DNA from: Prevotella sp.
GTDB taxonomy: Bacteria; Bacteroidota; Bacteroidia; Bacteroidales; Bacteroidaceae
Reading direction: 5' to 3'
DNA length: 32,772 bases
Assembly (NCBI GenBank): GCA_017395215.1
Contig: JAFPVW010000055.1
Location: 1-32,772 of the forward strand
This document shows, one piece after another, positions 7,585-16,647 of this stretch (positions within the stretch are counted from its first letter, which is position 1; each line of letters opens with the position of its first letter). Made by a program: the position numbers and the translations under genes. Below the pieces are notes generated by a model. It saw only the letters and a program-made list of their open reading frames with translations. It ran no database searches and had not been told where the DNA came from.

Positions 7585-9024
7585 ATGATGAATCATACAG
7601 ATAATAAACATTCAGGTAATCAACATCCCTCCCTTAGGGAGGGCTTGGGTGGGCTCTCCAGACGCTCTTTCCTGAAACTGTTCGGCGCGGGTGCCGTGGG
7701 CACGGCTGCCGTCGTGGCAGGCTGCAAGGATAAGGTGAGCCAGGAAGTGGCCGACGAGTATAAGAACCAGGTGGAGCCGCCGGTGGGGAAGATGACCTAC
7801 CGCGAGAACCCGAAGACGAAGGAGAAGGTGTCGCTGCTGGGCTACGGCATGATGCGCCTGCCGACGAAGGTAGACAACGACCAGGAGTTCGACCAGGAGA
7901 TGATCAACCGTCAGGTGGACTATGCCATCGAGCACGGCGTAAACTACTTCGACACCAGTCCCGTCTACTGCATGGGGCAGTCGGAGCGCTGCACGGGCAT
8001 CGCCCTGAGCCGCCACAAGCGGTCGGAATACTTCGTGGCCACGAAGCTGTCGAACTTCAACCGCGACTACTGGGCCAAGGAGAAGGCCATCGAGATGTAC
8101 CGCAACTCGATGAAGGAGCTGCAGGTGGACTATCTGGACTACTACCTGCTGCACTCTATCGGCGGCGGCATGGACGAGTTCAACGGCCGCTACGTTGACA
8201 ACGGCATCATGGACTTCCTGCAGGCAGAGCGCAAGGCAGGCCGCATACGCAACCTCGGCTTCTCGTTCCACGGCCAGAAGTCGGTGTTCGACGAGATGAT
8301 GGCGCGCCAGGATGAGTACCACTGGGACTTCGTGCAGATAGAGCTGAACTACCTGGACTGGAACTTCGCCGACGAGATCAACAGCGGCAACGTAGACGCC
8401 AGCTATCTTTACGCCGAACTTGAGAAGCGCGGCATTCCGGCCGTCATCATGGAGCCGCTGCTCGGCGGACGACTGGTGAAGCTGCCGCAGTACCTGATGA
8501 CTGAGCTGAAGCAGAAGAACCCCGAGCGGTCGGTAGCCTCGTGGGCCTTCCGCTATGCCGGTACGCCGGAGGGCGTGCTCACCGTGCTCAGTGGTATGAC
8601 CTATATGGAGCACCTGAAGGACAACCTGCTGACCTACTGCCCGTTGGAACCGCTGACCGACAACGAGCAGGAATACCTGCACGGCGAAGTGGCGCAGAAG
8701 ATTGTGGGCCTGAAGAACATCCCCTGCAACGACTGCAAATACTGTATGCCCTGTCCCTACGGCATTGACATACCGGCCATCTTCGTACATTATAATAAAT
8801 GCAAGAACGAGGGCTCGCTGCCCATGGGCGTGGGCGACAAGGAGTATCGCAAGCACCGCCGCCAGTACCTCATCTCGCTCGACCGCGTCGTGCCCCGCGA
8901 CCGCCAGCCCGACCACTGCATACAGTGCGGCCAGTGTGAGCCCCACTGTCCGCAGGGCATCAAGATTCCCCGCGAACTGATGATGATAGACAAAATGATA
9001 GAAGAACTGAAGAGAAATACATGA
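7585..9024 (+). CDS. Aldo/keto reductase with C-terminal ferredoxin domain, Tat-type lipoprotein
   Basis: The aldo/keto reductase fold covers residues about 60-340 with the expected catalytic tetrad: D123 and Y128 (NYFDTSPVY), K154 (ATKL) and H190 (LLHS). The C-terminal end has two iron-sulfur motifs, C381-C384-C387-C390 and C445-C448-C451-C455. The N-terminus has a Tat-like motif (SRRSFLKLFGAG, R26/R27) and a lipobox (VAGC, C47), so an exported, lipid-anchored protein is likely. Residues about 14-24 come from a palindromic repeat. Family members reduce carbonyl compounds with NAD(P)H; this ferredoxin-bearing subgroup is common in anaerobes but its substrate is not known. Two consecutive ATG codons begin the frame; the first is used here. 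It overlaps the next gene by 4 bases. Confidence 0.9.
   Translation: MMNHTDNKHSGNQHPSLREGLGGLSRRSFLKLFGAGAVGTAAVVAGCKDKVSQEVADEYKNQVEPPVGKMTYRENPKTKEKVSLLGYGMMRLPTKVDNDQEFDQEMINRQVDYAIEHGVNYFDTSPVYCMGQSERCTGIALSRHKRSEYFVATKLSNFNRDYWAKEKAIEMYRNSMKELQVDYLDYYLLHSIGGGMDEFNGRYVDNGIMDFLQAERKAGRIRNLGFSFHGQKSVFDEMMARQDEYHWDFVQIELNYLDWNFADEINSGNVDASYLYAELEKRGIPAVIMEPLLGGRLVKLPQYLMTELKQKNPERSVASWAFRYAGTPEGVLTVLSGMTYMEHLKDNLLTYCPLEPLTDNEQEYLHGEVAQKIVGLKNIPCNDCKYCMPCPYGIDIPAIFVHYNKCKNEGSLPMGVGDKEYRKHRRQYLISLDRVVPRDRQPDHCIQCGQCEPHCPQGIKIPRELMMIDKMIEELKRNT
7622..7655 (+). repeat. Palindromic repeat inside a coding region, copy C
   Basis: Hairpin CCCTCCC (7627-7633)/GGGAGGG (7637-7643) with loop TTA, followed by CTTGGGTGGGCT. 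Translated in frame as HPSLREGLGGL, directly before the SRRSFL motif of the reductase. It matches copy B in inverted orientation and shares its layout with copy A. Confidence 0.85.
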
Positions 9025-11099
9025 TAAACAAAGAACTGCTACAACCGGAAAGTATCGTCGTCATCGGCGGTAGTAATAATGTACATAAACCTGGCGGCGC
9101 CGTAGTCCGCAACCTGCTGAGCGGAGGCTACGAGGGCACGCTCCGGGTGGTCAATCCCAAGGAGGACGAGGTGCAGGGCATCAAGGTGTTCCATGATGTC
9201 CGCGAACTGCCGCCCACCGACCTGGCCATCCTGGTAGTTGCCGCCCGCTTCTGTCCCGACTATGTGAAGGTGCTGGCCGCCGAGAAGCAGGTCAGGGCGT
9301 TCATCATCATCTCGGCAGGCTTCAGCGAGGAGACGGCTGAAGGCGCCAGACTCGAGCAGCAGATACTGGATACCTGTAAGGAATACGGCTGCGCGCTGAT
9401 AGGTCCGAACTGCATCGGACTGCTGACGCGGTGGCATCATTCGGTGTTCACCAAGCCCATTCCGCGACTCACGCCGAAGGGCGTCGACTTCATATCAGGC
9501 AGCGGCGCCACGGCTGTATTCATTCTTGAAAGTGCCGTTACTAAGGGACTGGCTTTCAATAGTGTATGGTCGGTCGGTAACGGCCATCAGATAGGCATCG
9601 AGAGCGTGCTGGAGTATATGGACGAGCACTTCGACCCCGAGAACGACCCGCTGGTGAAGCTGCTCTACATCGAGAACATAGCCGACCCCGACAAGATGCT
9701 CTACCACGCCACCTCGCTCATTCGCAAGGGCTGTCGGATAGCCGCCATCAAGGCCGGTTCGTCTGAGAGCGGCAGCCGTGCGGCATCGAGTCATACGGGA
9801 GCCATCGCCTCGAGCGACTCGGCTGTCGAGGCCCTGTTCCGCAAGGCCGGCATCGTGCGCTGTTTCTCGCGCGAGGAGCTGACGACCGTCGGCTGCATCC
9901 TGAGTCTGCCGCAGCCCCTGCGCCGCAGCCGCGAGAACCCCATCAACTTCGCCATCGTCACCCATGCCGGCGGCCCTGGCGTGATGCTGACCGACGCTCT
10001 GTCGAAGGGCGGCATGAATGTTCCGCCGCTGACGGGTCCTGCCGCCGACGAGCTGAAGTCGAAGCTGCTGCCCGGCAGTAGCGTGGGCAATCCCATCGAC
10101 ATCCTGGCCACCGGCGGCGCCGAGCAGCTGTCGCTGGCCATCGACTACTGCGAGCAGCGGTTCCCTGAGATAGATGCCATCATGGTCATCTTCGGCACGC
10201 CGGGCCTGGTGAAGATATTCGAGGTCTACGACGTGCTCGACAAGAAGATACGCGAGAGCAGCAAGCCGATATTCCCCATCCTGCCCAGCGTCAGCACGGC
10301 CGGCCCCGAGGTGCAGGAGTTCCTGAAGCGCGGCCACGTGAACTTCAGCGACGAGGTGACGCTGGCCACCGCCCTGACGCAGGTGATGAAGACGCCCGAG
10401 CCCGCCGACCAGAACGTTGTGGTGAACGGCGTCGACGTGCCCCGCATCCGTCGCATCATCGATGGGATAGGGGAGAACGGCTACATCTCGCCCAGCCTCG
10501 TCCACGACTTGCTGTCGGCAGCCGGCATACCGACCGTCCCCGAGTTCGTCAGCGACCAGAAGGAAGAGGTCATCAAGTTTGCCGGCGAGTGCGGCTTCCC
10601 CGTGGTGGCCAAGGTTGTAGGGCCAGTGCATAAGAGCGACGTCGGCGGCGTGGCGCTGAACATCCGTTCGAAGGAAGTGCTGGCTGCCGAGTTCGAGCGC
10701 ATGATGCAGATAGCCGATGCCAAGGCGGTGATGGTGCAGAAAATGATCAAGGGCACTGAGCTGTTCATCGGCGCCAAGTACGAGGAGCGCTTCGGCCACG
10801 TGGTGCTCTGCGGCTTGGGCGGCATCTTCGTCGAGGTGCTGCGCGACGTGTCGTCGGGTCTGGCGCCGCTGAGCTATGAGGAGGCCTACTCGATGATTCG
10901 CTCGCTCCGCGCATATAAGATTCTAAAAGGTACGCGAGGCCAGAAGGGCATCAACGAGCGCAAGTACGCCGAAATCATCGTGCGCCTGTCGACGCTGCTG
11001 CGCTTTGCCACCGAAATCAAGGAAATGGACATCAACCCGCTGCTGGCCGATGCCGACGACGTGACGGCTGTTGATGCCCGCATACTTGTTGAAAAGTAG
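9021..11099 (+). CDS. Acetate--CoA ligase (ADP-forming) family protein, fused alpha and beta parts
   Basis: This 692-residue cytoplasmic enzyme belongs to the NDP-forming acyl-CoA synthetases, which convert acyl-CoA, ADP and phosphate to acid, CoA and ATP. The N-terminal CoA-binding domain starts with SIVVIGGSNN (residues about 12-21). The succinyl-CoA ligase-like domains follow, with the phosphorylated histidine expected at H258 in SSHTGA. The C-terminal ATP-grasp domain covers about 470-692 (GFPVVAKVVGPVHKSDVGGV). The length fits single-chain alpha-beta fusions. The start overlaps the reductase stop (ATGA), so translation is probably coupled. The acyl substrate cannot be read from sequence; acetate or an aryl/branched acid are options. 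A link to the upstream redox proteins is inferred from position alone. Confidence 0.85.
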   Translation: MINKELLQPESIVVIGGSNNVHKPGGAVVRNLLSGGYEGTLRVVNPKEDEVQGIKVFHDVRELPPTDLAILVVAARFCPDYVKVLAAEKQVRAFIIISAGFSEETAEGARLEQQILDTCKEYGCALIGPNCIGLLTRWHHSVFTKPIPRLTPKGVDFISGSGATAVFILESAVTKGLAFNSVWSVGNGHQIGIESVLEYMDEHFDPENDPLVKLLYIENIADPDKMLYHATSLIRKGCRIAAIKAGSSESGSRAASSHTGAIASSDSAVEALFRKAGIVRCFSREELTTVGCILSLPQPLRRSRENPINFAIVTHAGGPGVMLTDALSKGGMNVPPLTGPAADELKSKLLPGSSVGNPIDILATGGAEQLSLAIDYCEQRFPEIDAIMVIFGTPGLVKIFEVYDVLDKKIRESSKPIFPILPSVSTAGPEVQEFLKRGHVNFSDEVTLATALTQVMKTPEPADQNVVVNGVDVPRIRRIIDGIGENGYISPSLVHDLLSAAGIPTVPEFVSDQKEEVIKFAGECGFPVVAKVVGPVHKSDVGGVALNIRSKEVLAAEFERMMQIADAKAVMVQKMIKGTELFIGAKYEERFGHVVLCGLGGIFVEVLRDVSSGLAPLSYEEAYSMIRSLRAYKILKGTRGQKGINERKYAEIIVRLSTLLRFATEIKEMDINPLLADADDVTAVDARILVEK

Positions 11100-11101
11100 T
11101 C

Positions 11102-13690
11102 ATGAAACTGAAATTCACCATACACTATAACACCCAATGGGGCGAGAGCATGCACGTCGTGCTGAGCTACCACAGCCCCGACGGCAAGCAGCGCAGGCAC
11201 GACCTGCTGATGGACACCCAGGACGGACAGACGTGGACGCTCGAGACGGCGGCCACCATGAGCCGCCAGCAGACCGTCAGCGCCATCAGCTACGCCTACC
11301 AGGTGGAGGACGGCGAGGGGCGCGTGCTCCGTCGGGAGTGGGCCCAGGTGCCGCGCGTCTACTGGTTCGACGCCTCGAAGAACTACGTATTTTGCGACGA
11401 GTGGCGCGACCGCCCGCTCTGTGCCCATCTCTATACCAACGCCTATCTGACGACCGTCCATGCCCCGCTTGGCGAGCAGGTTGAGGCGCGGCGGCTTCCC
11501 CTTTACCGCCGAACGGTCGTCTTCCGCATCTCGGCGCCCCAGCTGCAGAAGGGACAGTCGGTAGCCCTCCTGGGCAGCCATCCCATGATGGGCGGCTGGA
11601 GCCCGGCCCGCTACCTGCGCATGGAGTACATCGGCCAGCACGACTGGATTTTGTCGGTCAATACCGATGCCGTAGGGCTGCCCTTGGAGTATAAGTATGT
11701 GGTCGTCGACGACAAGACGCACGAACTGCTGACGTGGGAGGAAGGCGACAACCGCGTGGTCACCGACGAGCTGACCGACGGCGAGGTGCGCGTGCTCTAC
11801 GGCGGCGTGTTGCGGATGCGCGAGAAGACGTGGCGGGCGGCAGGCGTCGTCGTGCCCGTCTTTGCCCTGCGCAGCGAGCATTCGTGCGGCGTGGGCGACT
11901 TCGGCGACCTGCGTCAGATGGTCGACTGGGCTGTCAGAACGGGCATGAAGGTCATCCAGCTGCTGCCCGTCAACGATACGACGACCGACGGTTACTGGCA
12001 CGACTCCTATCCCTACAACATCATCTCGTGTTTCGCCCTGCATCCCCACTACCTGAACCTTGAGCAGCTGGGCGAGCTGCGCGACCGCAAGCGCATGACC
12101 GTCTACCGCCGCCACCAGCGCGAGCTGAACGCCCTCGGCTATAGCGACTACGAGGCCGTCCACCGGGTGAAGATGGAGTACGTGGCTGCCGTCTTTGCCG
12201 AGCGTGGCGCGCAAGTGCTGGCTTCGAAGGAGTTCAAGGCCTGGCTGGCCGACAACTCATGGTGGCTGGAGCCTTACGCCAAGTGGCTGGGCGACGACGA
12301 ACTGCAGTACTACATACAGTACAACCTGCACCTGCAGCTGAAGTCGGCTGCCGACTATGCCCGCTCGAAGGGTGTCGTCCTGAAGGGCGACGTGCCCATC
12401 GGCGTCAACCGCCAAAGCGTGGCGACGCTGACGCAGCCGGAACTCTTCAATATGGACAGCCAGACGGGAGCACCCCCCGACGCGTTCTCGCCCTTGGGGC
12501 AGAACTGGGGATTCCCCACCTACAACTGGGACAACGGGCAGCTCGCCGAGTGGTTCCGCCGCCGCTACCGTTGGATGGAGCAGTATTTCGACGCCGTCCG
12601 CATCGACCATATCCTGGGCTATTTCCGCATCTGGGAGATTCCCCAGGAGGCCGTCTACGCCCTGTTGGGCCACTTCTCGCCGGCACTCCCCCTGACGGCA
12701 GGCGAGATAGAGTATTTCGGACTGTCGTTCCGCCGCGAGCTGTTCACCCGTCCGTTTATCAACGACCGCGTGCTGGAGCGCCTCTTCGGCATGCATGCCC
12801 AGTACGTGCGCGACACGTTCCTCATTGCCAAGGCTTACGGGCTCTACGACCTCAAGGCCGACTACGACACCCAGCGCAAGGTGGAGCGCCACTTCGAGGG
12901 CCGCGGCGACGAGAATAGCCTCTGGATTCGCGAGGGCCTCTACCGCCTGATCAGCAACGTGCTGTTCGTCGAAGACCCGCGCCACGCCGAGATGTACCAT
13001 CCCCGCATTGCAGCCTACAAGGAGCCCGTGTTCGATGCCCTCAGCGGCGACGAGAAGGACGCCTACCTGCGACTATACAACAACTACTTCTACCAGCGCC
13101 ACGGCCTGTTCTGGGGCAGCGGGGCCATCCGCCGGATGGAGGACACGCTTGGCGACTGCCGCATGCTCATCTGCGCCGAAGACCTGGGCATGCTGCCCGA
13201 CTGCGTGGAGCCCGTGCTCGACAGCCTGCGCATCCTGCAGCTCGAGATTCAGACCATGCCCAAGCAGGAGGGCTTTGAGTTCAGCCATCTCGACGGCTAT
13301 CCCTACCGTTCGGTGGCCACCTTCTCGACCCACGACATGCCGCCCCTGCGGCTGTGGTGGGAGGAGAGTCCCGAGCGCACCCAGCGCTACTACGTGACCA
13401 TGCTTCAGAAGCAGGGTCGGGCGCCCGAGCACCTGCCTGCCCACCTGGCCGAGGAAATCATAGCGCGCCACCTCTACTCGCCGTCGATGCTCTGCCTGCT
13501 GTCGCTGCAGGACTGGCTGGCGATGGACACCGAGCTGCGCCGCAAGAATCCCCGCGAGGAGCGCATCAACGTGCCCAGCGACCCCTACAACCGCTGGCAG
13601 TACCGCATGCACCTGACCATCGGCCAGCTGCTTGAGGCCAGCAAGTTCAACAACAAGCTACAGACGATGATAACCCGCTCGAAGCGTTAG
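11102..13690 (+). CDS. malQ: 4-alpha-glucanotransferase (GH77), DPE2-like with N-terminal starch-binding domains
   Basis: This 862-residue enzyme transfers alpha-1,4-glucan segments during maltose or glycogen use. Residues about 1-125 and 135-230 resemble tandem CBM20 starch-binding domains (the second contains LLGSHPMMGGW). The catalytic barrel begins at about residue 250. The three GH77 acidic residues appear as D502 (RIDHILGYFR), E693 (CAEDLGMLP) and D745 (STHDMPPL). The D-to-E distance is 191 residues, against about 47 in short bacterial amylomaltases. This fits the large insertion known in plant DPE2 and Bacteroidetes homologs. There is no signal peptide, so it acts in the cytoplasm. It begins 2 bases after the acyl-CoA synthetase stop, so it is almost certainly co-transcribed. 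Confidence 0.92.
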   Translation: MKLKFTIHYNTQWGESMHVVLSYHSPDGKQRRHDLLMDTQDGQTWTLETAATMSRQQTVSAISYAYQVEDGEGRVLRREWAQVPRVYWFDASKNYVFCDEWRDRPLCAHLYTNAYLTTVHAPLGEQVEARRLPLYRRTVVFRISAPQLQKGQSVALLGSHPMMGGWSPARYLRMEYIGQHDWILSVNTDAVGLPLEYKYVVVDDKTHELLTWEEGDNRVVTDELTDGEVRVLYGGVLRMREKTWRAAGVVVPVFALRSEHSCGVGDFGDLRQMVDWAVRTGMKVIQLLPVNDTTTDGYWHDSYPYNIISCFALHPHYLNLEQLGELRDRKRMTVYRRHQRELNALGYSDYEAVHRVKMEYVAAVFAERGAQVLASKEFKAWLADNSWWLEPYAKWLGDDELQYYIQYNLHLQLKSAADYARSKGVVLKGDVPIGVNRQSVATLTQPELFNMDSQTGAPPDAFSPLGQNWGFPTYNWDNGQLAEWFRRRYRWMEQYFDAVRIDHILGYFRIWEIPQEAVYALLGHFSPALPLTAGEIEYFGLSFRRELFTRPFINDRVLERLFGMHAQYVRDTFLIAKAYGLYDLKADYDTQRKVERHFEGRGDENSLWIREGLYRLISNVLFVEDPRHAEMYHPRIAAYKEPVFDALSGDEKDAYLRLYNNYFYQRHGLFWGSGAIRRMEDTLGDCRMLICAEDLGMLPDCVEPVLDSLRILQLEIQTMPKQEGFEFSHLDGYPYRSVATFSTHDMPPLRLWWEESPERTQRYYVTMLQKQGRAPEHLPAHLAEEIIARHLYSPSMLCLLSLQDWLAMDTELRRKNPREERINVPSDPYNRWQYRMHLTIGQLLEASKFNNKLQTMITRSKR

Positions 13691-13716
13691 ACGCATGATA
13701 TAATAAACGATTGACG

Positions 13717-16614
13717 ATGAGACTGTTAAGAACAATTGTTTCCGTGTTTGTTATGCTCCTGTGCGGCTATGCCGCGGCGCAGGAGATTATCGACCTCTCA
13801 GGGCCGTGGGACTTCAAGGTGGAGCCCGGCCCCGACTTCAACTACCGCGTGGCAACGTTCGACGACTATGTGGTGCTGCCCGGCTCGATGCTGACCAACG
13901 GCAAGGGCAACCCCGTGTCGGTCAAGACGCCGTGGACGGGCTCGCTCTACGACTCCAGCTACTACTTCAACCCCTACATGGAGAAGTACCGGCATGAGGG
14001 CCAGATGAAGTTCCCCTTCTTCCTGACGCCCGAGCGTCACTACGTCGGAGGGGCCTGGTATCGCAAGAAGGTCTACATACCCAGCGACTGGAACGACCGC
14101 CGCGTGACGCTCTTCCTGGAGCGTGCCCACATCGAGACCAAGGCCTACGTCAACGGCAACGAGGTGGGGCGGCAGATGTCGCTCTCGACGCCTCATCGCT
14201 ACGACGTGACCAAGTATATCCGTGCCGGCGAGGCCAACGAGATAGCCATCCGCGTCTATAACGGCATTGAGAACGTCTGTGTGGGCCAGGACTCCCACTC
14301 GGTTACCGACCAGACGCAGGGCAACTGGAACGGCATCGTGGGGCGCATCGAGCTGCAGGCCCAGTGGGACCGGCTGAACATTCAGCACGTCAAGATACTG
14401 CCCGACCTGAATAAGAAGACCGTCACCGTAGAGCTGAAACTCGACAGCCACCTCCATCTCCTGGGCGATACGCAGTTCTTTGCCCAGGGCTACATCCACC
14501 CCTTGGACGTCGACTCCACGGTTGAGCGGATACCCGTCAGCATGGCGCGGCGCGAGATTGTCAGCAACACGGTCAAGCTCGACTTCCGCCTGCCCGACAA
14601 GCTGCAGCTGTGGGACGAGTTCACGCCCAGCCTCTACCAGCTGATCGTCCTGGCCGGCGACGATGAGTACACCACCACCTTCGGACTGCGCGACGTGAGC
14701 ATTCGCGGGCGCCAGCTGTATATCAACGACCGTCCCCTCTACCTGCGCGGAACGGTTGAGAACTGCTGCTTCCCCGAGACGGGCTACCCGCCCACCGACG
14801 TGGAGTCGTGGCTCGAGGTGTTTCTTAAGATCAAGGAGTACGGGCTCAACCACGTGCGCTTCCATTCCTACTGTCCGCCTGAGGCAGCCTTTGTTGCCGC
14901 CGACCGGGCAGGTATCTACCTGCAGCCCGAGGGGCCGTCGTGGCCTAACCACGGCGTCCGCCTGCGCCGGGGGCAGGCCATCGACGAGTATCTGCTCGAG
15001 GAGTCGAAGCGCATTGTCGACGAGTTCGGCCACCACCCCTCGTTCGTCATGATGGCAGCCGGCAACGAGCCTGCCGGCGACTGGGTGAGCTACTGCAACG
15101 ACTGGGTGCGCGAGATGAAGGCCTACGACCCCTCGAAGCTCTACTGCGGAGCCTCCGTCGGCGGCGGCTGGGCCTGGGATGACGGTTCGGAGTACCACGT
15201 CAAGGGCGGTGCCCGCGGCCTGGCCTGGGACAGCCATGCCCCCTCGAGCGACGACGACTACCTGAGCCAGATAGAGTTCCCGCGTAACTACAAGGGCACC
15301 GAGCCCAACCAGACGCCCATCGTCGCCCACGAGCAGGGCCAGTGGTGCGCCTTCCCCGACTTCAAGGAGATTTCGCAGTATACCGGCGCCTATAAGCCCG
15401 GCAACTTCGAGATATTCCGCGACCTGCTGCGCGACGGCGGTATGGAGCCGATGGCCGAGAAGTTCCTCATGGCCAGCGGCCGCCTGCAGACGCTCTGCTA
15501 CAAGTACGAGATGGAGCGCAACCTGCGCACGCCTGACTATGCCGGATTCCAGCTGCTCGCACTCAACGACTACAGCGGCCAGGGAACGGCACTCGTAGGG
15601 CCGCTCAACGTCTACTGGCGCGAGAAGGGCTACGTCACCGCCGAAGCCTGGCGCGAGTTCTGCAACTACCTCGTCCCCCTGGCCCGGTTCCCGAAGTTCG
15701 TCTACACACAGGGCGAAACCCTGCGCGTGCCCGTCGACGTCTACAACGCCTACAAGACGCGCGTGAGCCAGGTGAAGGCCACCTACTACATCATGAACGA
15801 CGCCGGGCTCATCCTGAAGAGCGGCGTGCTCTTCACCGACGAGCTGCCCATCGGCAAGAACCAGTCGTTAGGCCTCGTCGAAATGCCACTGGCCGACATG
15901 CCGGCCCCCGCCAAGCTGACGCTCCAGATCAGGTTCTCAAAGGACTTCAAGAACCAGTGGGACTTCTGGGTATATCCCGAGCCGGGCCCCGTGAGCCAGC
16001 CCGCCGCGCCGGTCGTTGCCACGCGCGACTACCAGGAAGCCCTCCGGCTGCTTAGGCAGGGGAAGACCGTGCTGCTCGAGGCTGCCGGACAGGTCAAGCT
16101 GGGCAGCGACGTGGTGCAGCACTACCTGCCCGTGTTCTGGAACACCTCGTGGTTCAAGATGCGGCCGCCCCACACCACCGGCGCCTACATCGACCGCGAC
16201 CACCCGCTCTTCAGTCACGGATTCCCAACCGACTCGTGGTCGAATCTCAACTGGTGGGAACTGCTCAACAAGGCGCAGGTCATGAACCTCATGGAGCTGC
16301 CCGCCGGCTACCAGCCGCCCGTCCAGCCCATAGACACGTGGCACGTCTCGCGCAAGCTCGGCATGATCGTCGAGGCTAAGGTAGGAAAAGGCCGGCTGCT
16401 GATGACGACGATGGACATCAGCAGCCGGCTCGACAGCCGTCACGTGGCACGCCAGATGCGGCAGGCCATTCTCGACTACATGCAGAGCAGCGACTTCAAG
16501 CCCACGCTCACGATGACGCCCGACCAGGTCGCTCACTTCTTCACCCGCCAGGCGCCGGCCGTCAACATGTTCACCAACGACTCGCCCGACGAGTTGAAGC
16601 CGAAAATCAAATGA
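13717..16614 (+). CDS. Secreted glycoside hydrolase family 2 protein
   Basis: A 965-residue enzyme. I chose ATG 13717 because it gives a clean signal peptide (MRLLRTIVSVFVMLLCGYAA, cut near AAAQ); a TTG two codons upstream is possible but unlikely. The N-terminal jelly-roll sugar-binding domain spans about 25-200 (LSGPWDFKVEPG), then an Ig-like domain, then a TIM barrel from about 330. The acid/base is E451 in AGNEPAG and the probable nucleophile is E539 in VAHEQGQW. Both match the GH2 pattern. The C-terminal 300 residues are beta-rich and unassigned. The substrate may be a beta-galactoside, glucuronide or mannoside; the sequence does not decide. It lies 26 bases after malQ at the end of the cluster, converging on htpG with a 33-base gap and no clear terminator. 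Confidence 0.85.
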   Translation: MRLLRTIVSVFVMLLCGYAAAQEIIDLSGPWDFKVEPGPDFNYRVATFDDYVVLPGSMLTNGKGNPVSVKTPWTGSLYDSSYYFNPYMEKYRHEGQMKFPFFLTPERHYVGGAWYRKKVYIPSDWNDRRVTLFLERAHIETKAYVNGNEVGRQMSLSTPHRYDVTKYIRAGEANEIAIRVYNGIENVCVGQDSHSVTDQTQGNWNGIVGRIELQAQWDRLNIQHVKILPDLNKKTVTVELKLDSHLHLLGDTQFFAQGYIHPLDVDSTVERIPVSMARREIVSNTVKLDFRLPDKLQLWDEFTPSLYQLIVLAGDDEYTTTFGLRDVSIRGRQLYINDRPLYLRGTVENCCFPETGYPPTDVESWLEVFLKIKEYGLNHVRFHSYCPPEAAFVAADRAGIYLQPEGPSWPNHGVRLRRGQAIDEYLLEESKRIVDEFGHHPSFVMMAAGNEPAGDWVSYCNDWVREMKAYDPSKLYCGASVGGGWAWDDGSEYHVKGGARGLAWDSHAPSSDDDYLSQIEFPRNYKGTEPNQTPIVAHEQGQWCAFPDFKEISQYTGAYKPGNFEIFRDLLRDGGMEPMAEKFLMASGRLQTLCYKYEMERNLRTPDYAGFQLLALNDYSGQGTALVGPLNVYWREKGYVTAEAWREFCNYLVPLARFPKFVYTQGETLRVPVDVYNAYKTRVSQVKATYYIMNDAGLILKSGVLFTDELPIGKNQSLGLVEMPLADMPAPAKLTLQIRFSKDFKNQWDFWVYPEPGPVSQPAAPVVATRDYQEALRLLRQGKTVLLEAAGQVKLGSDVVQHYLPVFWNTSWFKMRPPHTTGAYIDRDHPLFSHGFPTDSWSNLNWWELLNKAQVMNLMELPAGYQPPVQPIDTWHVSRKLGMIVEAKVGKGRLLMTTMDISSRLDSRHVARQMRQAILDYMQSSDFKPTLTMTPDQVAHFFTRQAPAVNMFTNDSPDELKPKIK

Positions 16615-16647
16615 AAGGCGTGTAGCGTACAGCCCTCCTCAAGCTGC

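Noticed and set aside
7612-8946. Long antisense open frame opposite the aldo/keto reductase (and similar ones opposite 9021-15330)
   Set aside because: GC-rich codon use in the real gene removes stops on the other strand; the translations are Leu/Val/His/Ala-rich with no family motifs.
13711-13716. TTG start two codons upstream for the GH2 gene
   Set aside because: ATG 13717 gives a normal signal peptide and needs no rare start codon.
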